From assembly GCF_013266735.1 (NCBI RefSeq), contig NZ_JABSNU010000005.1:341107-405106 (forward strand): a stretch of 64,000 bases of DNA, read 5' to 3'. Shown here piece after piece: positions 28,296 to 36,970 of the stretch. The notes beneath the pieces were generated by a model. The model was not told where the DNA came from, made no database searches, and saw nothing but the letters and a program-made list of their open reading frames with translations. The translations under genes and the position numbers were made by a program. The stretch is from Pedobacter foliorum (GTDB taxonomy: Bacteria > Bacteroidota > Bacteroidia > Sphingobacteriales > Sphingobacteriaceae). Numbering within the stretch: the first letter of the stretch is position 1; every line of letters begins with the position of its first letter.

Positions 28296-29666
28296 TTAAT
28301 TAAAGTGGTTGAGTAAATAAGAAAAGTCGCCCGAAATTTCAGCCTGAGCGGTAATCAGGTTCCAGTAATTCTGACCAGCCTGAATGTTTTCACGTTCTGC
28401 ATTCTGTAGTAATGACTGGATTTGAAGCAGTTCTATAAGATTGATCAATCCGCCCTCATAACGGGATAAATAAAGCTCATAAGCATCAGAGGCCTTTTTA
28501 AATGCCTTACCACTTTCTTTCAGTAATAGCTCCTGCTGATTAATCCTTGATGATAAAGCCTGCAAAGAAGTATTCATTTGTAACTTCTGAAGGTTGTACT
28601 TTGCCTGAACTCCCTCAATCGTTTTCTGCGATCGTTTCTTTTCGAGGGAACTGGTATAAGCTCCGCTGATGTTCCAGCTCAACCCGATTCCCATCAGGTA
28701 GTTGTTGGCAAAATTCTGGTATCCCGAACCCAACCTATTCTCTGTAATTCCGTTTTTTCCAATGCCGCTACCTCTGGTCGAAACTCCTCCCAGAACGGAT
28801 AACGATGGAAATATTTTACGGGAGGCTACCTGCTCCATGGCTTTTTCATAGCGCAATTGCTTATCGATAACCTGGAGGTAAGGATGGTCTTTTTTTACGC
28901 TATCAATAGCTGTATTTTCGTGCTTATCTGACACTTGCTCTTGCAAAGACCAATCCTGTAACGGAACAACCTCATAAAAACTGGCTTTACTTGCTTCATA
29001 TTTGCCAAGCCATTCGTGCCTTACCGCTAAAGCTTGCGAATAAGCCGAAGATGCAAGTGCGGTATCAGCTCCGGGCTTTAGTCCTGCTACTGATAAGCTA
29101 ACCGATAAATCGAGGATTTGATTAACTCGTTTTACGTTTTTTTCGGCCCATTTCAAATTGGCATTGCTGTAATAAATATCAAGATACAGTCGGCTAACTT
29201 TAGCATGTAAGGCCAATTGCGCGGCATCGTAACTACTTTGAGCACCCTGAGCCTGGTATTCGGCTGCATCAATTGCTTTACGCTGTTTACCAAATTCAAA
29301 AACCTTCCAGTCTACAACTGCCGATCCAAAAGTGTTCCCCGTTGTCCGAACTTCACTACCTAAAGGCGAATTGTTACCTGTAACATTAAAAACCCCGGGA
29401 ACCGGGAAAAAAGCTCCGCTACTTCCCTGGAAAGTTCCATACGAGTTTTGTGCCTGTAGCTGTACCTGAGGGATGGATTTGCTTTGAACTTCCTTTTTAC
29501 GAATTTGATATTCACCAACAGCAGCAACGCGCTCGGCCAAACCCGGATAAGTTCTGTCAGCTTCTGCAAAAGCCTCTTTAAGTGTTAATGCATTTTTCTG
29601 CTGGGCTTTTACTTGCGTGGCAAATGCCATTAGCACCAAACAGGATAATTGAAGAGTGTACTTCAT
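28296..29666 (-). CDS. TolC-family outer-membrane efflux channel
   Basis: This 456-residue exported protein (signal ending QVKAQ) has the two-fold TolC repeat: long helical coiled-coil segments (KVSRLYLDIYYSNANLKWAEK; YELYLSRYEGGLINLIELLQIQ) and beta segments with SWNISGAYTSS. The motif RYEGGLINLIELL near the C-terminus is characteristic. It is first gene of the efflux operon, which probably reads from the 99-base gap upstream. Confidence 0.9.
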   Translation of the reverse strand: MKYTLQLSCLVLMAFATQVKAQQKNALTLKEAFAEADRTYPGLAERVAAVGEYQIRKKEVQSKSIPQVQLQAQNSYGTFQGSSGAFFPVPGVFNVTGNNSPLGSEVRTTGNTFGSAVVDWKVFEFGKQRKAIDAAEYQAQGAQSSYDAAQLALHAKVSRLYLDIYYSNANLKWAEKNVKRVNQILDLSVSLSVAGLKPGADTALASSAYSQALAVRHEWLGKYEASKASFYEVVPLQDWSLQEQVSDKHENTAIDSVKKDHPYLQVIDKQLRYEKAMEQVASRKIFPSLSVLGGVSTRGSGIGKNGITENRLGSGYQNFANNYLMGIGLSWNISGAYTSSLEKKRSQKTIEGVQAKYNLQKLQMNTSLQALSSRINQQELLLKESGKAFKKASDAYELYLSRYEGGLINLIELLQIQSLLQNAERENIQAGQNYWNLITAQAEISGDFSYLLNHFN

Positions 29667-29738
29667 TCTCTTTAAAAATTAAATTATAGAATTGGGCAAT
29701 AGTAAACCGGTACCGGAATTTAATCCAGTACTAAATGG

Positions 29739-29753
29739 GCGGTAAGAAACCGC
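29739..29753. promoter_or_regulatory. small inverted repeat upstream of efflux operon
   Basis: GCGGT-AAGAA-ACCGC lies in the 99-base gap before the TolC-like gene, near a 10-base palindrome CCGGTACCGG at 29707-29716. Either could be a repressor site for the efflux operon or a terminator of the 133-aa gene. No regulator gene is adjacent. Confidence 0.3.
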
Positions 29754-29765
29754 AATTCGATAATT

Positions 29766-30167
29766 CTATATTAAGAGAAGTCTGTTCTGCAGGAACAGGG
29801 GAAGTTGAGACCAATGCAGTAGCGAATACGGAACCGGTAATCGTAAATTATCTTTAAAGACAGTGAACAGCGAAATAAGGAAAGCAGGTAACAGGCAATA
29901 AAGCGCCATAAACAATGCATTTCCAGAATTGTGCTGACTGGCAAATGATAGTAGATCGTTTTTGGTATCAGAGAGTTTTTGACAAGCGATTTTAGTCATT
30001 TTTCCACTTTGCATGGTTGACACAGTGTCGCTCGAAAGGAAATATTGGATACCTTTTCTAACTACACATGACGAAAGCACCACAAGCATAATCAACAGGC
30101 AAGCACTCAAAAGCCTGTAGCCTTTAAGGTTTATTCTGTTTAATCTATACTCAATTGGATTCATCAT
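29766..30167 (-). CDS. small two-span membrane protein, unknown
   Basis: This 133-residue protein has two hydrophobic spans (about residues 17-36, LLSACLLIMLVVLSSCVV, and 83-101, LFMALYCLLPAFLISLFTV), separated by a polar loop with two Cys in the protein overall. I recognise no family. It lies upstream of the efflux operon on the same strand with a 99-base gap and its own promoter-like element, so any functional link is unproven. Tandem ATGs at 30167 and 30164 are both possible starts. Confidence 0.6.
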   Translation of the reverse strand: MMNPIEYRLNRINLKGYRLLSACLLIMLVVLSSCVVRKGIQYFLSSDTVSTMQSGKMTKIACQKLSDTKNDLLSFASQHNSGNALFMALYCLLPAFLISLFTVFKDNLRLPVPYSLLHWSQLPLFLQNRLLLI

Positions 30168-30690
30168 TGGGGCAAAAGTAGTGTTTTTAAATTAAACGAG
30201 TTTAAACGAGTGTTTTTTTAGAGAGCCTCAATACAAGAGCGTGTACAAAAAGACTTAATTATCTAATAATTCAGAGCTAAAAATTTATCATCATTATGCT
30301 CATTTAGGCGCTCAACCAAATAGGTGATTTTTCCTTTTACTGCCTGCTGTTTTGGGCTGGTTCCGGCTCGGTTCCGGCTGTATACCGGCTCGGGAATAAT
30401 CAGGCTTTTCTGAGGGGTTTCTCAGGCTCTTCTCAGGCCAACGTGGGGTAAATCGCCTGAGTTGAGCCTGCTCAAAACCTGCTCAATGCCTGAGTGATTT
30501 ACTCTGGGATCCAAGCGGATGCTGGCTCGTTCAAAATGATAAATTCTGGTGGGTTGTGGCTTGGTCCAGATAGGTAATTAAGCAATGGTCCGTTTTTTAG
30601 AAAAATCCGAAACATTATGAGGGGTGAAATGGTTATATAAGTGCAAGAGCTTCATTGTACTAACCAGATTTTCATAATACTAACGCGCTT
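30168..30690. other. 523-base intergenic region with a G+C-rich, repeat-patterned core
   Basis: Between the divergent 133-aa gene and the porin lies no ORF of note. The core (about 30345-30535) is visibly richer in G+C than its surroundings. It is built from short repeated words: TTCCGGCTCGG/TTCCGGCTG/TACCGGCTCGG, then several CTCAGGC and GCCTGAG/CCTGCTCA words in opposite orientation. A hairpin can be drawn with GTAAATC (30448-30454) against GATTTAC (30496-30502) and TTGAGC (30462-30467) against GCTCAA (30481-30486). A tandem TTAAACGAG pair lies near 30190-30210. It may be a structured leader, a decayed repeat or a noncoding RNA. Confidence 0.45.
30173..30180 (-). promoter_or_regulatory. Bacteroidota -7 promoter element
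   Basis: TACTTTTG on the minus strand matches TAnnTTTG only 6 bases before the first ATG of the 133-aa gene, which would give a nearly leaderless transcript. No clear -33 element is visible. Confidence 0.3.
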
Positions 30691-31946
30691 ATGAAGAAAA
30701 CAATTACTAATGCATATAACCTACTTGGTCTGCTGTTTATTGGTTGTTTTCTCTTTGTTAGTGAAACACAAGCACAATTGATTAAATACGAGAGTAAAGA
30801 CTCTCTAAATGGAAAGCCTAAAATCAGTTCTTTTCTGATTGGCCGTTTAAAATTGAACGGTATTTATGACATTAGCGGAAATCTACACGGAAACAGTTCC
30901 TTTCTGATTCATGAAAATGATGTATACGGCAGAAATAAACCTGCCTTTTGGGTAGACATGAGGCAAAGTCAGCTTCGTTTTTCATCAACCACACAACTTC
31001 GTAATGGTAAAGAGATAAAGTCTATGCTCGAAGGTGATTTTGAAGGAGGCCCCAATCGTACTTCCTTGTTCAGACTTCGCCATGCGTGGATTAAATATGC
31101 CACTTTACATTGGGGCAAAACTGGTCTACTTTTGGTGATCCTGATTTGTGGCCTGCTAGTTTGTTAGATTGGGATGGACCCACCGGAATGGTGTTGAGCA
31201 GAAGAATTCAACTTAATTATAGAAATAAATTTAGCAAAAAAAGTAGGGTTGGTTATGAACTTGCTATAGAGCAAATGGAACCCAGAAGGCTATTTGATTA
31301 TACTACAAACGTAGATTTTGGTGTCGATTATGCACCCAGGAGGATTCCTGACGTGATAGGTGCTTTAAGATATGATTACGATAATGGGGGCTTTTTAAAA
31401 GTTGCCGGGATATACCGAAATATTGGTTACGATTCTAAAAACATACAGACAACTAACACTGATTTTAAGTATAAAACTGCAAATGGTTGGGGCATAACAG
31501 GTATGGCCAGCATATTTTTTAATAAAAAATCTGGCCTCGTAAACAACCTACAGGCACAATGGAACATTGGAAAAGGCATTTCAGATTATTTTTTAGCTGT
31601 TGGTGGATCCGGTCTGGATGGCTTTGCGAATGAAAATGGACAGGGTATATTAAATCTGTTAGATGTCCATTCCGGTTTTGTTTCTTATCAGCGGTTTTGG
31701 ACGGCCAAGTTCCATACCATGGTAATTGCTTCTTACAACCACTTTTCGGGCGGGGAGGGAACTGTTGACACTTGGAACGAAATGACCAATTACCACTTCA
31801 CTTTAAATCTTTCTTATAATTTATTGGATAACCTGATGATCGGTTTTGAACCCCAAATAGGTTATAAAGAACTTAAAATCGATCAAAACACCACCAAAGG
31901 GAAAGATGCTGTACGTATAAACTTCGGAATGTTGTATAATTTTTAA
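30691..31946 (+). pseudogene. DcaP-like outer-membrane porin, interrupted by a frameshift
   Basis: Reading frame 1 encodes a signal peptide (ending TQAQ) and porin strands up to FRLRHAWIKYATLHWG. It then runs into a short nonsense tail stopping at 31165-31167. The natural continuation, GQNWSTFGDPDLWPASLLDW, is in frame 3 from about 31110 to 31946, ending NFGMLYNF with a terminal Phe typical of outer-membrane proteins. The switch falls at GGGG (31112-31115); one extra G would restore a protein of about 418 residues. It is either a true disruption or a base-calling error in a homopolymer. As first gene of the asparagine/aspartate operon, it would admit small anionic nutrients. Confidence 0.8.
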
Positions 31947-31963
31947 ACGCTTAAAAATAAACG

Positions 31964-33013
31964 ATGATGAAAAGAATACTGATGTTTTTAATGATGGTGC
32001 TGTTGCTACAGGTAGCTTACGGCCAGAAACCAAGAATAATAATTCTTGCCACAGGCGGAACTATTGCAGGTCAGGGGGCTTCGGCAGATCGTGCCGGTTA
32101 TACAGCAGGTAAAATTCCGGTAGCCGATTTAATAGGTACCATACCATCCATAAAAAATGTTGCAGACGTAAGCGGCGAACAAATTTCGGCTGTAGGTAGT
32201 CAGGATATGAGTTTGGAAATCTGGAAAAAACTCGCAATAAGAATCAATGAGATCTTTAGCAAAAAAGAAGCTGATGGAATTGTGATTACCCATGGTACAG
32301 ATACACAAGAAGAAACTGCCTATTTTCTGGATTTGGTAGTGGCATACGATAACCCGGTGGTATTAACGGGCGCTATGCGGGCATCAACAGCGATTAGTGC
32401 CGATGGGCCTAAAAATCTATTTGATGCAATTACGCTTGCTGCAGATTCTAAAAGTAAGGGGCGTGGAGTTTTGGTTTCCTTTAATGAATCCATCTTTAAT
32501 TCAAGAGATGTTACTAAACTAAGTACCACTAAAGTAAATGCGTTTGGCGCACCTAATAGCGGAGCTATTGGGCAGGTATTTGATGGAAAGGTTGAGTTTT
32601 ATAAAAGTTCAGATCGCCAGGTTTCTCCCTTGCCTCAGTTCAAGGTAGATGACAATACTGTTTTTCCAAAAGTAGAAATCGTTTATACTTATGCCGATGC
32701 TTCTCCGGCATATCTCGATCTTCTAGTTAAAGAAAAGGCTGCAGGTATTGTCATTGCCGGAGTGGGTAACGGGAATTTTTCAAAAGCATTTACCAGCTCA
32801 GTTAAAAAAGCGGTGGCTGCAGGAATTGTAGTTTGCAGGGCAAGCAGGTGCGTATCCGGAAGAGTTGTAGAGGATGGTGAGGTTGATGATAAAGAATTAG
32901 GAACGATTGTATCTGATGACTTAAACCCACAAAAAGCCCGAATACTGATCATGCTGGGCTTGTTGAAAACGCACAATACCGCTGAACTTCAGCAATATTT
33001 TTTACGCTATTAA
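31964..33013 (+). CDS. type II (periplasmic) L-asparaginase
   Basis: This 349-residue enzyme has a signal peptide (ending VAYGQ) and hydrolyses asparagine to aspartate and ammonia. The first active-site motif is ILATGGTIAG (nucleophile Thr33), the second ITHGTDTQEET. The length is normal for the family. It lies 17 bases after the porin and 45 before aspartase. Periplasmic placement agrees with the operon logic: asparagine enters by the porin, is deamidated, and aspartate or fumarate is then handled by aspartase and the Dcu carrier. Some glutaminase activity is possible. Confidence 0.93.
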   Translation: MMKRILMFLMMVLLLQVAYGQKPRIIILATGGTIAGQGASADRAGYTAGKIPVADLIGTIPSIKNVADVSGEQISAVGSQDMSLEIWKKLAIRINEIFSKKEADGIVITHGTDTQEETAYFLDLVVAYDNPVVLTGAMRASTAISADGPKNLFDAITLAADSKSKGRGVLVSFNESIFNSRDVTKLSTTKVNAFGAPNSGAIGQVFDGKVEFYKSSDRQVSPLPQFKVDDNTVFPKVEIVYTYADASPAYLDLLVKEKAAGIVIAGVGNGNFSKAFTSSVKKAVAAGIVVCRASRCVSGRVVEDGEVDDKELGTIVSDDLNPQKARILIMLGLLKTHNTAELQQYFLRY

Positions 33014-33058
33014 AAGATTTTAAACTAACACCATTTATACTATCTAAACCAAATTATT

Positions 33059-34468
33059 ATGGCATCTTTTCGAATTGAGCATGATTTCTTAGGTGAAAAA
33101 GAAATTAGCAATGACTGTTACTATGGCGTTCAAACCATGCGCGCTAAAGAAAATTTCGATATTACCGGTATCCCAATTGGTAGTGAACCTCTTTTTATAA
33201 AGGCCTTTGGTCATGTTAAAAAGGCTGCTGCATTAGCCAACAGAGATTTGGGTATTTTAGATCCTAAAAAGGCTGAAGCCATTGCTTATGCTTGTGATAG
33301 ATTGATAGATGGTGAGTTTACAGATCAGTTTGTGAGTGATTTAATACAAGGTGGTGCAGGAACTTCGACCAATATGAATGCAAATGAGGTTATTGCCAAT
33401 TTAGGACTCGAATATTTGGGTCATAAAAAAGGGGAGTACATTCATTTACACCCAAATAATGATGTAAACCTTTCGCAAAGTACAAACGATGCATACCCTA
33501 CAGCATTTAGAATTGCAGTTTACCTTAAAATAGCAGCGTTTTCTATGGCACTCGAGAAATTGCAAAAGGCCTTTTATGATAAAGGAAAAGAGTTTGAGGA
33601 TGTTTTAAAAATGGGAAGGACTCAACTTCAGGATGCAGTACCTATGACCTTAGGGCAGGAGTTTAATGCTTTTGCAACCACTTTGGGCGAAGATGTAATG
33701 CGCATCAGAGAAGCCTCTCTGCTCATCACAGAAGTAAATATGGGAGCAACAGCCATTGGCACAGGTGTAAATGCCCCAGAGGGATATTCTGCGCTGTGTG
33801 TAAAATATCTGGCAGATATCAGCAAGGTTCCTGTAGTACTTTCGGCCGATCTGATTGAAGCAACTTATGATACAGGGGCTTTGGTGCAATTGAGCGGTAC
33901 GTTAAAACGTAATGCAATAAAATTAAGCAAGATATGTAATGATTTAAGGCTATTAAGTAGTGGCCCTCGTTGCGGTTTGAATGAAATTAACCTTCCGGCC
34001 ATGCAACCGGGGTCATCTATTATGCCTGGGAAAGTAAATCCGGTAATACCTGAATTGATGAATCAGACCTGCTTTTACGTGATTGGTGCAGACCTAACAG
34101 TGACCATGGCAGCCGAAGCCGGACAGTTACAGCTTAATGTAATGGAGCCGGTAATTGGTATGGCATTGTTTACTTCATTACAATATTTAACTAAAGCCTG
34201 CAACACACTTAGGAAGAAATGTGTTGTCGGTATTACTGCCAATGTGGAGCACAGCAAAAATCTGGTAATGCAAAGCATAGGAATAGTAACGCAGTTGAAT
34301 CCAATTTTGGGTTATGAGGAATGCGCATCTATAGCCAAAGAGGCCCTTAAAACAGGTAAGTCGGTTTACGAGATTGTAGTGACAGAAAGAAAATTGATTA
34401 CCCAAGCCAAATGGGATGAGGTTTATTCCATCGAGAATTTAATCCACCCTAAATTCATTGCACAATGA
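33059..34468 (+). CDS. aspA: aspartate ammonia-lyase
   Basis: This 469-residue cytoplasmic enzyme of the fumarase/aspartase superfamily converts aspartate to fumarate and ammonia. The signature GSSIMPGKVNPVIPE lies at about residues 318-332. Other conserved blocks are GGAGTSTNMNANEV, NLSQSTNDAYPT and GRTQLQDAVPMTLGQEF, the last two being substrate-binding loops. Length and motifs favour aspartase over class II fumarase, and the neighbouring asparaginase and Dcu carrier support this. Its stop overlaps the carrier start by 4 bases (ATGA). Confidence 0.93.
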   Translation: MASFRIEHDFLGEKEISNDCYYGVQTMRAKENFDITGIPIGSEPLFIKAFGHVKKAAALANRDLGILDPKKAEAIAYACDRLIDGEFTDQFVSDLIQGGAGTSTNMNANEVIANLGLEYLGHKKGEYIHLHPNNDVNLSQSTNDAYPTAFRIAVYLKIAAFSMALEKLQKAFYDKGKEFEDVLKMGRTQLQDAVPMTLGQEFNAFATTLGEDVMRIREASLLITEVNMGATAIGTGVNAPEGYSALCVKYLADISKVPVVLSADLIEATYDTGALVQLSGTLKRNAIKLSKICNDLRLLSSGPRCGLNEINLPAMQPGSSIMPGKVNPVIPELMNQTCFYVIGADLTVTMAAEAGQLQLNVMEPVIGMALFTSLQYLTKACNTLRKKCVVGITANVEHSKNLVMQSIGIVTQLNPILGYEECASIAKEALKTGKSVYEIVVTERKLITQAKWDEVYSIENLIHPKFIAQ

Positions 34469-35811
34469 TATTCGTGCAATTAGGCATTTTGCTGGCCATG
34501 ATCCTTATTGGATCCAGAATGAAAGGCATTGGTCTGGGAGTAATGGGAATGGTAGGTTTACTGATTTTTGTGCTGGTGTTTAAAATGACACCTGCAGAAC
34601 CACCTATACCCGTACTACTAATTATTCTGGCTATCGTAACCACCGCTGCTACTTTACAGGCAGCAGGTGGTTTAGATTATCTGGTTAGCATTGCCGAACG
34701 TATCATTAGAAAAAATCCAAGCCACATTACTTTTATAGCACCTTTTACAACTTACTTTTTGTGTTTATTTGCCGGGACTGCACATATTGTGTATTCCCTT
34801 TTGCCGATTATAGCGGAGGTTTCTGCTAAGCAGCGTATACGTCCGGAAAGGCCACTGTCTGTTTCCGTTATTGCGTCCCATTTAGCCATTACTGGAAGTC
34901 CAATGAGTGCGGCGACTGCTTCACTGGTAACTATTCTTGCTTATTCTTCTGCTTCAATAGACATCATGAAGATTTGTATCCCGGCTGCTATTTGTGGAAT
35001 ATTTGCAAGTATTTTGGCAGTTCGTAAAAAGGGACTGGAGCTGGATCAGGATCCGATTTTTATAGAGAAAATGAAAGACCCTGAGTTTGCACGTTCAATG
35101 AGCACAGGTACTGTAGAGAATGGTGTATCAAGCTATACACCTGCGCCGGGGGCTAAAACTGCTGTAGCAATATTTGGTGTTGCAATCTTACTTATCATCT
35201 TTTTTGGCGCATTTCCGAACTATGTTCCATACGTTGGGGGCGGAAAGAGTTTTAGCGTAAATGCTGATGGAACCATTAATCTGACTACTTTGATTATTAT
35301 GGTTACGCTTTCTGCTTCGGCATGTATTATGCTTATTACTAAAACCTCAGCCGCAAAAGTAGCTAAGATGAGTTTGTTTACTTCAATGGCTACTGCTGTG
35401 GTTTCTGTGCTTGGTGTGGTGTGGATGAGTGCTACTTTTATGTTAGCCAACGAAACTGTAATTGAGAATACTTTTAGGGATATCGTTACAAATCAGCCGT
35501 GGACTTTTGCAATTGCTTTATTCCTGATGGGAGCTTTAACTTTTAGTCAGGCTGCAACAACCAGAACGCTTATGCCAATGGGAGTTATGCTTGGAATCAC
35601 CAATCCTCATTTGTTGGCCATGTTTCCGGCTGTAAATGGCGATTTCTTGTTGCCGGGCTACCCAACTCTTGTTGCTGCAATAGATTTTGACCGAACGGGA
35701 AGTACAAAAATTGGGAAGTTTGTAGTGAACCATAGTTTTATGCTACCGGGTATGGTTGCAATAACGGTAACGATTATTGTAGGGTTTATTTTAAGCGGAG
35801 TGCTGTTGTAA
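34465..35811 (+). CDS. Dcu-family C4-dicarboxylate transporter
   Basis: This 448-residue inner-membrane protein has about 10-12 hydrophobic spans and the DcuA/DcuB family layout, including FAGTAHIVYSLLPIIAE, SHLAITGSPMSAATASL and the late MGALTFSQAATTRTLMPMG. It probably exchanges aspartate for fumarate or succinate across the membrane, feeding aspartase. Whether it is DcuA- or DcuB-like cannot be told by eye. The start overlaps the aspA stop. A perfect 28-base inverted repeat follows 15 bases after the stop. Confidence 0.9.
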   Translation: MIFVQLGILLAMILIGSRMKGIGLGVMGMVGLLIFVLVFKMTPAEPPIPVLLIILAIVTTAATLQAAGGLDYLVSIAERIIRKNPSHITFIAPFTTYFLCLFAGTAHIVYSLLPIIAEVSAKQRIRPERPLSVSVIASHLAITGSPMSAATASLVTILAYSSASIDIMKICIPAAICGIFASILAVRKKGLELDQDPIFIEKMKDPEFARSMSTGTVENGVSSYTPAPGAKTAVAIFGVAILLIIFFGAFPNYVPYVGGGKSFSVNADGTINLTTLIIMVTLSASACIMLITKTSAAKVAKMSLFTSMATAVVSVLGVVWMSATFMLANETVIENTFRDIVTNQPWTFAIALFLMGALTFSQAATTRTLMPMGVMLGITNPHLLAMFPAVNGDFLLPGYPTLVAAIDFDRTGSTKIGKFVVNHSFMLPGMVAITVTIIVGFILSGVLL

Positions 35812-35826
35812 GCTTCTCCACCTCCC

Positions 35827-35909
35827 CGTCATCCTGAATTTATTTCAGGACCTCGCACTAGCAAGGTTTTCTTTCTCTTGAGAGGTCCTGAAATAAATTC
35901 AGGATGACG
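35827..35909. repeat. dispersed double-hairpin repeat, copy 2 (short form)
   Basis: A perfect 28-base inverted repeat (35827-35854 against 35882-35909) has a 27-base spacer. Each arm is itself a hairpin: CGTCATCCTGAA-TTTAT-TTCAGGACC, with C/G at the position that is G/C in copy 1 and T/A in copies 3 and 4. The outer GGTGTCCAAAA ends are lacking. It lies between the ends of the Dcu gene and the convergent AraC gene, well placed as a bidirectional terminator. Confidence 0.9.
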
Positions 35910-35913
35910 ATGG

Positions 35914-35977
35914 TTAATAACAACGGTGCCTAACAACAACGAGTATTAATAACAACGGTGTCTAATAACAACGATAA
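35914..35977. repeat. 32-base direct repeat
   Basis: Two adjacent copies of a 32-base unit start TTAATAACAACGGTG (35914 and 35946) with few differences, directly beside the double hairpin. No coding potential. Its role is unknown. Confidence 0.65.
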
Positions 35978-35988
35978 CTCTAATCCAA

Positions 35989-36891
35989 TTACCCTATTAA
36001 AACCCCAAAGTTCTCAAACACTACAGACAAATCTTCAAAGACAATCAAGAGAGATAGCTTAAATGATTTGATCTTATTAGGCAAATAACCAAAATACTTT
36101 TTAAAGGCACTAGTGAAATGCGTGGCGTGTTTGTATCCCATTTTTAAAGAAAGCTCTGCAATAGTAATATCCTTCTCAATAAGCATAGTCTTAGCCTGTT
36201 CCATTTTATACTGGTTCAGGTATCCGAATACCGTTTCTCCGAACGCAATTTTAAAATTGCGTTTAAGGTTAAACTCGTTAGTACCCACCATATGAGCCAG
36301 TGTGCGTAGGGAAAGCTTTTCTCCGGTATGATTGAGCAAAATTTCTCTTGCCTCATTCATTCTTTCCAATTCTTCTTCTTTTAATTGTAATGGCTGCACC
36401 GCTGTTTGAGGCTGTTCAAACTGAGCGATTTGTAATGCCAACAATTCAATTACTTTCGACTCCAACAAGAGTTGATCGCAGAACCCCTTAAATGGTGAGT
36501 TTTCAAGGCGTTGTAATATTGCACTAATCTCCGGGGTGATGTACATGTTTAACAGAGATAATCTAGAAATCTCTTCGGTGATCAGCCCACTGGTTAATTT
36601 TTGATAAGCAGGGTGATTATTCGGTAAATATCTGTCTAGAAAAGAAGTGCTGAAGTTAATGCAAATGACTTCGTCATTCGCATCTGCAAGTATTCTACTA
36701 ACTTTAGGAGGAATGCAGAATAGGTTATGTTGCTGACTTTCAATCTGTCCATAGGTTGTAAACTCGTCTATATTTGAAAATACTAACTTTCCCCTGAGCA
36801 CAAAAATCATTTGGAATGTTGGCAAAAATTCATTTCTGGTGTTCTGTCCAAATTCTCCCTTTAGCGTTAATTCTACTCCCGTTTGCGTCAT
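35989..36891 (-). CDS. AraC-family regulator, PchR-like
   Basis: This 300-residue regulator has an N-terminal sensing domain (~1-150) and a C-terminal double HTH (~195-280: LSLRTLAHMVGTNEFNLKRNFK and IAELSLKMGYKHATHFTSAFK). The single-letter pattern GTNEFNLKRNFK is typical of PchR-type regulators that sense ferric siderophores. About 22 residues of hydrophobic tail follow the usual end of the second HTH, which is unusual. The divergent TonB receptor and its DUF4374 partner are the likely targets. Confidence 0.85.
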   Translation of the reverse strand: MTQTGVELTLKGEFGQNTRNEFLPTFQMIFVLRGKLVFSNIDEFTTYGQIESQQHNLFCIPPKVSRILADANDEVICINFSTSFLDRYLPNNHPAYQKLTSGLITEEISRLSLLNMYITPEISAILQRLENSPFKGFCDQLLLESKVIELLALQIAQFEQPQTAVQPLQLKEEELERMNEAREILLNHTGEKLSLRTLAHMVGTNEFNLKRNFKIAFGETVFGYLNQYKMEQAKTMLIEKDITIAELSLKMGYKHATHFTSAFKKYFGYLPNKIKSFKLSLLIVFEDLSVVFENFGVLIG

Positions 36892-36909
36892 ATACAGCGT
36901 CTATCTTTG
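36882..36909 (+). promoter_or_regulatory. Bacteroidota-type promoter of the TonB receptor gene
   Basis: TATCTTTG at 36902-36909 matches TAnnTTTG, and TTTG at 36882-36885 is a possible -33 element, though the 16-base spacing is shorter than the usual ~20. It falls between the divergent AraC start and the receptor ATG. The -33 part overlaps the AraC coding start, which would allow mutual interference. Confidence 0.45.
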
Positions 36910-36970
36910 CGGCGAAGTTATTGTTATTAAGACTGCTTCTAAAGAAAACATTAAAAAAGTTACACACACC

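Noticed and set aside
31112..31115. Phase-variable homopolymer in the porin
   Set aside because: A four- or five-base G run is too short for typical slippage-based phase variation.
31110..31946. Independent second gene starting at 31110
   Set aside because: It has no signal peptide or start context and continues the porin sequence exactly where the first frame fails, so it is the rest of one frameshifted gene.
36839..36970. N-terminal extension of the TonB receptor from a TTG at 36839
   Set aside because: The extension lacks a signal peptide, overlaps the divergent AraC gene and crosses the likely promoter; the ATG at 36971 begins a proper signal sequence.
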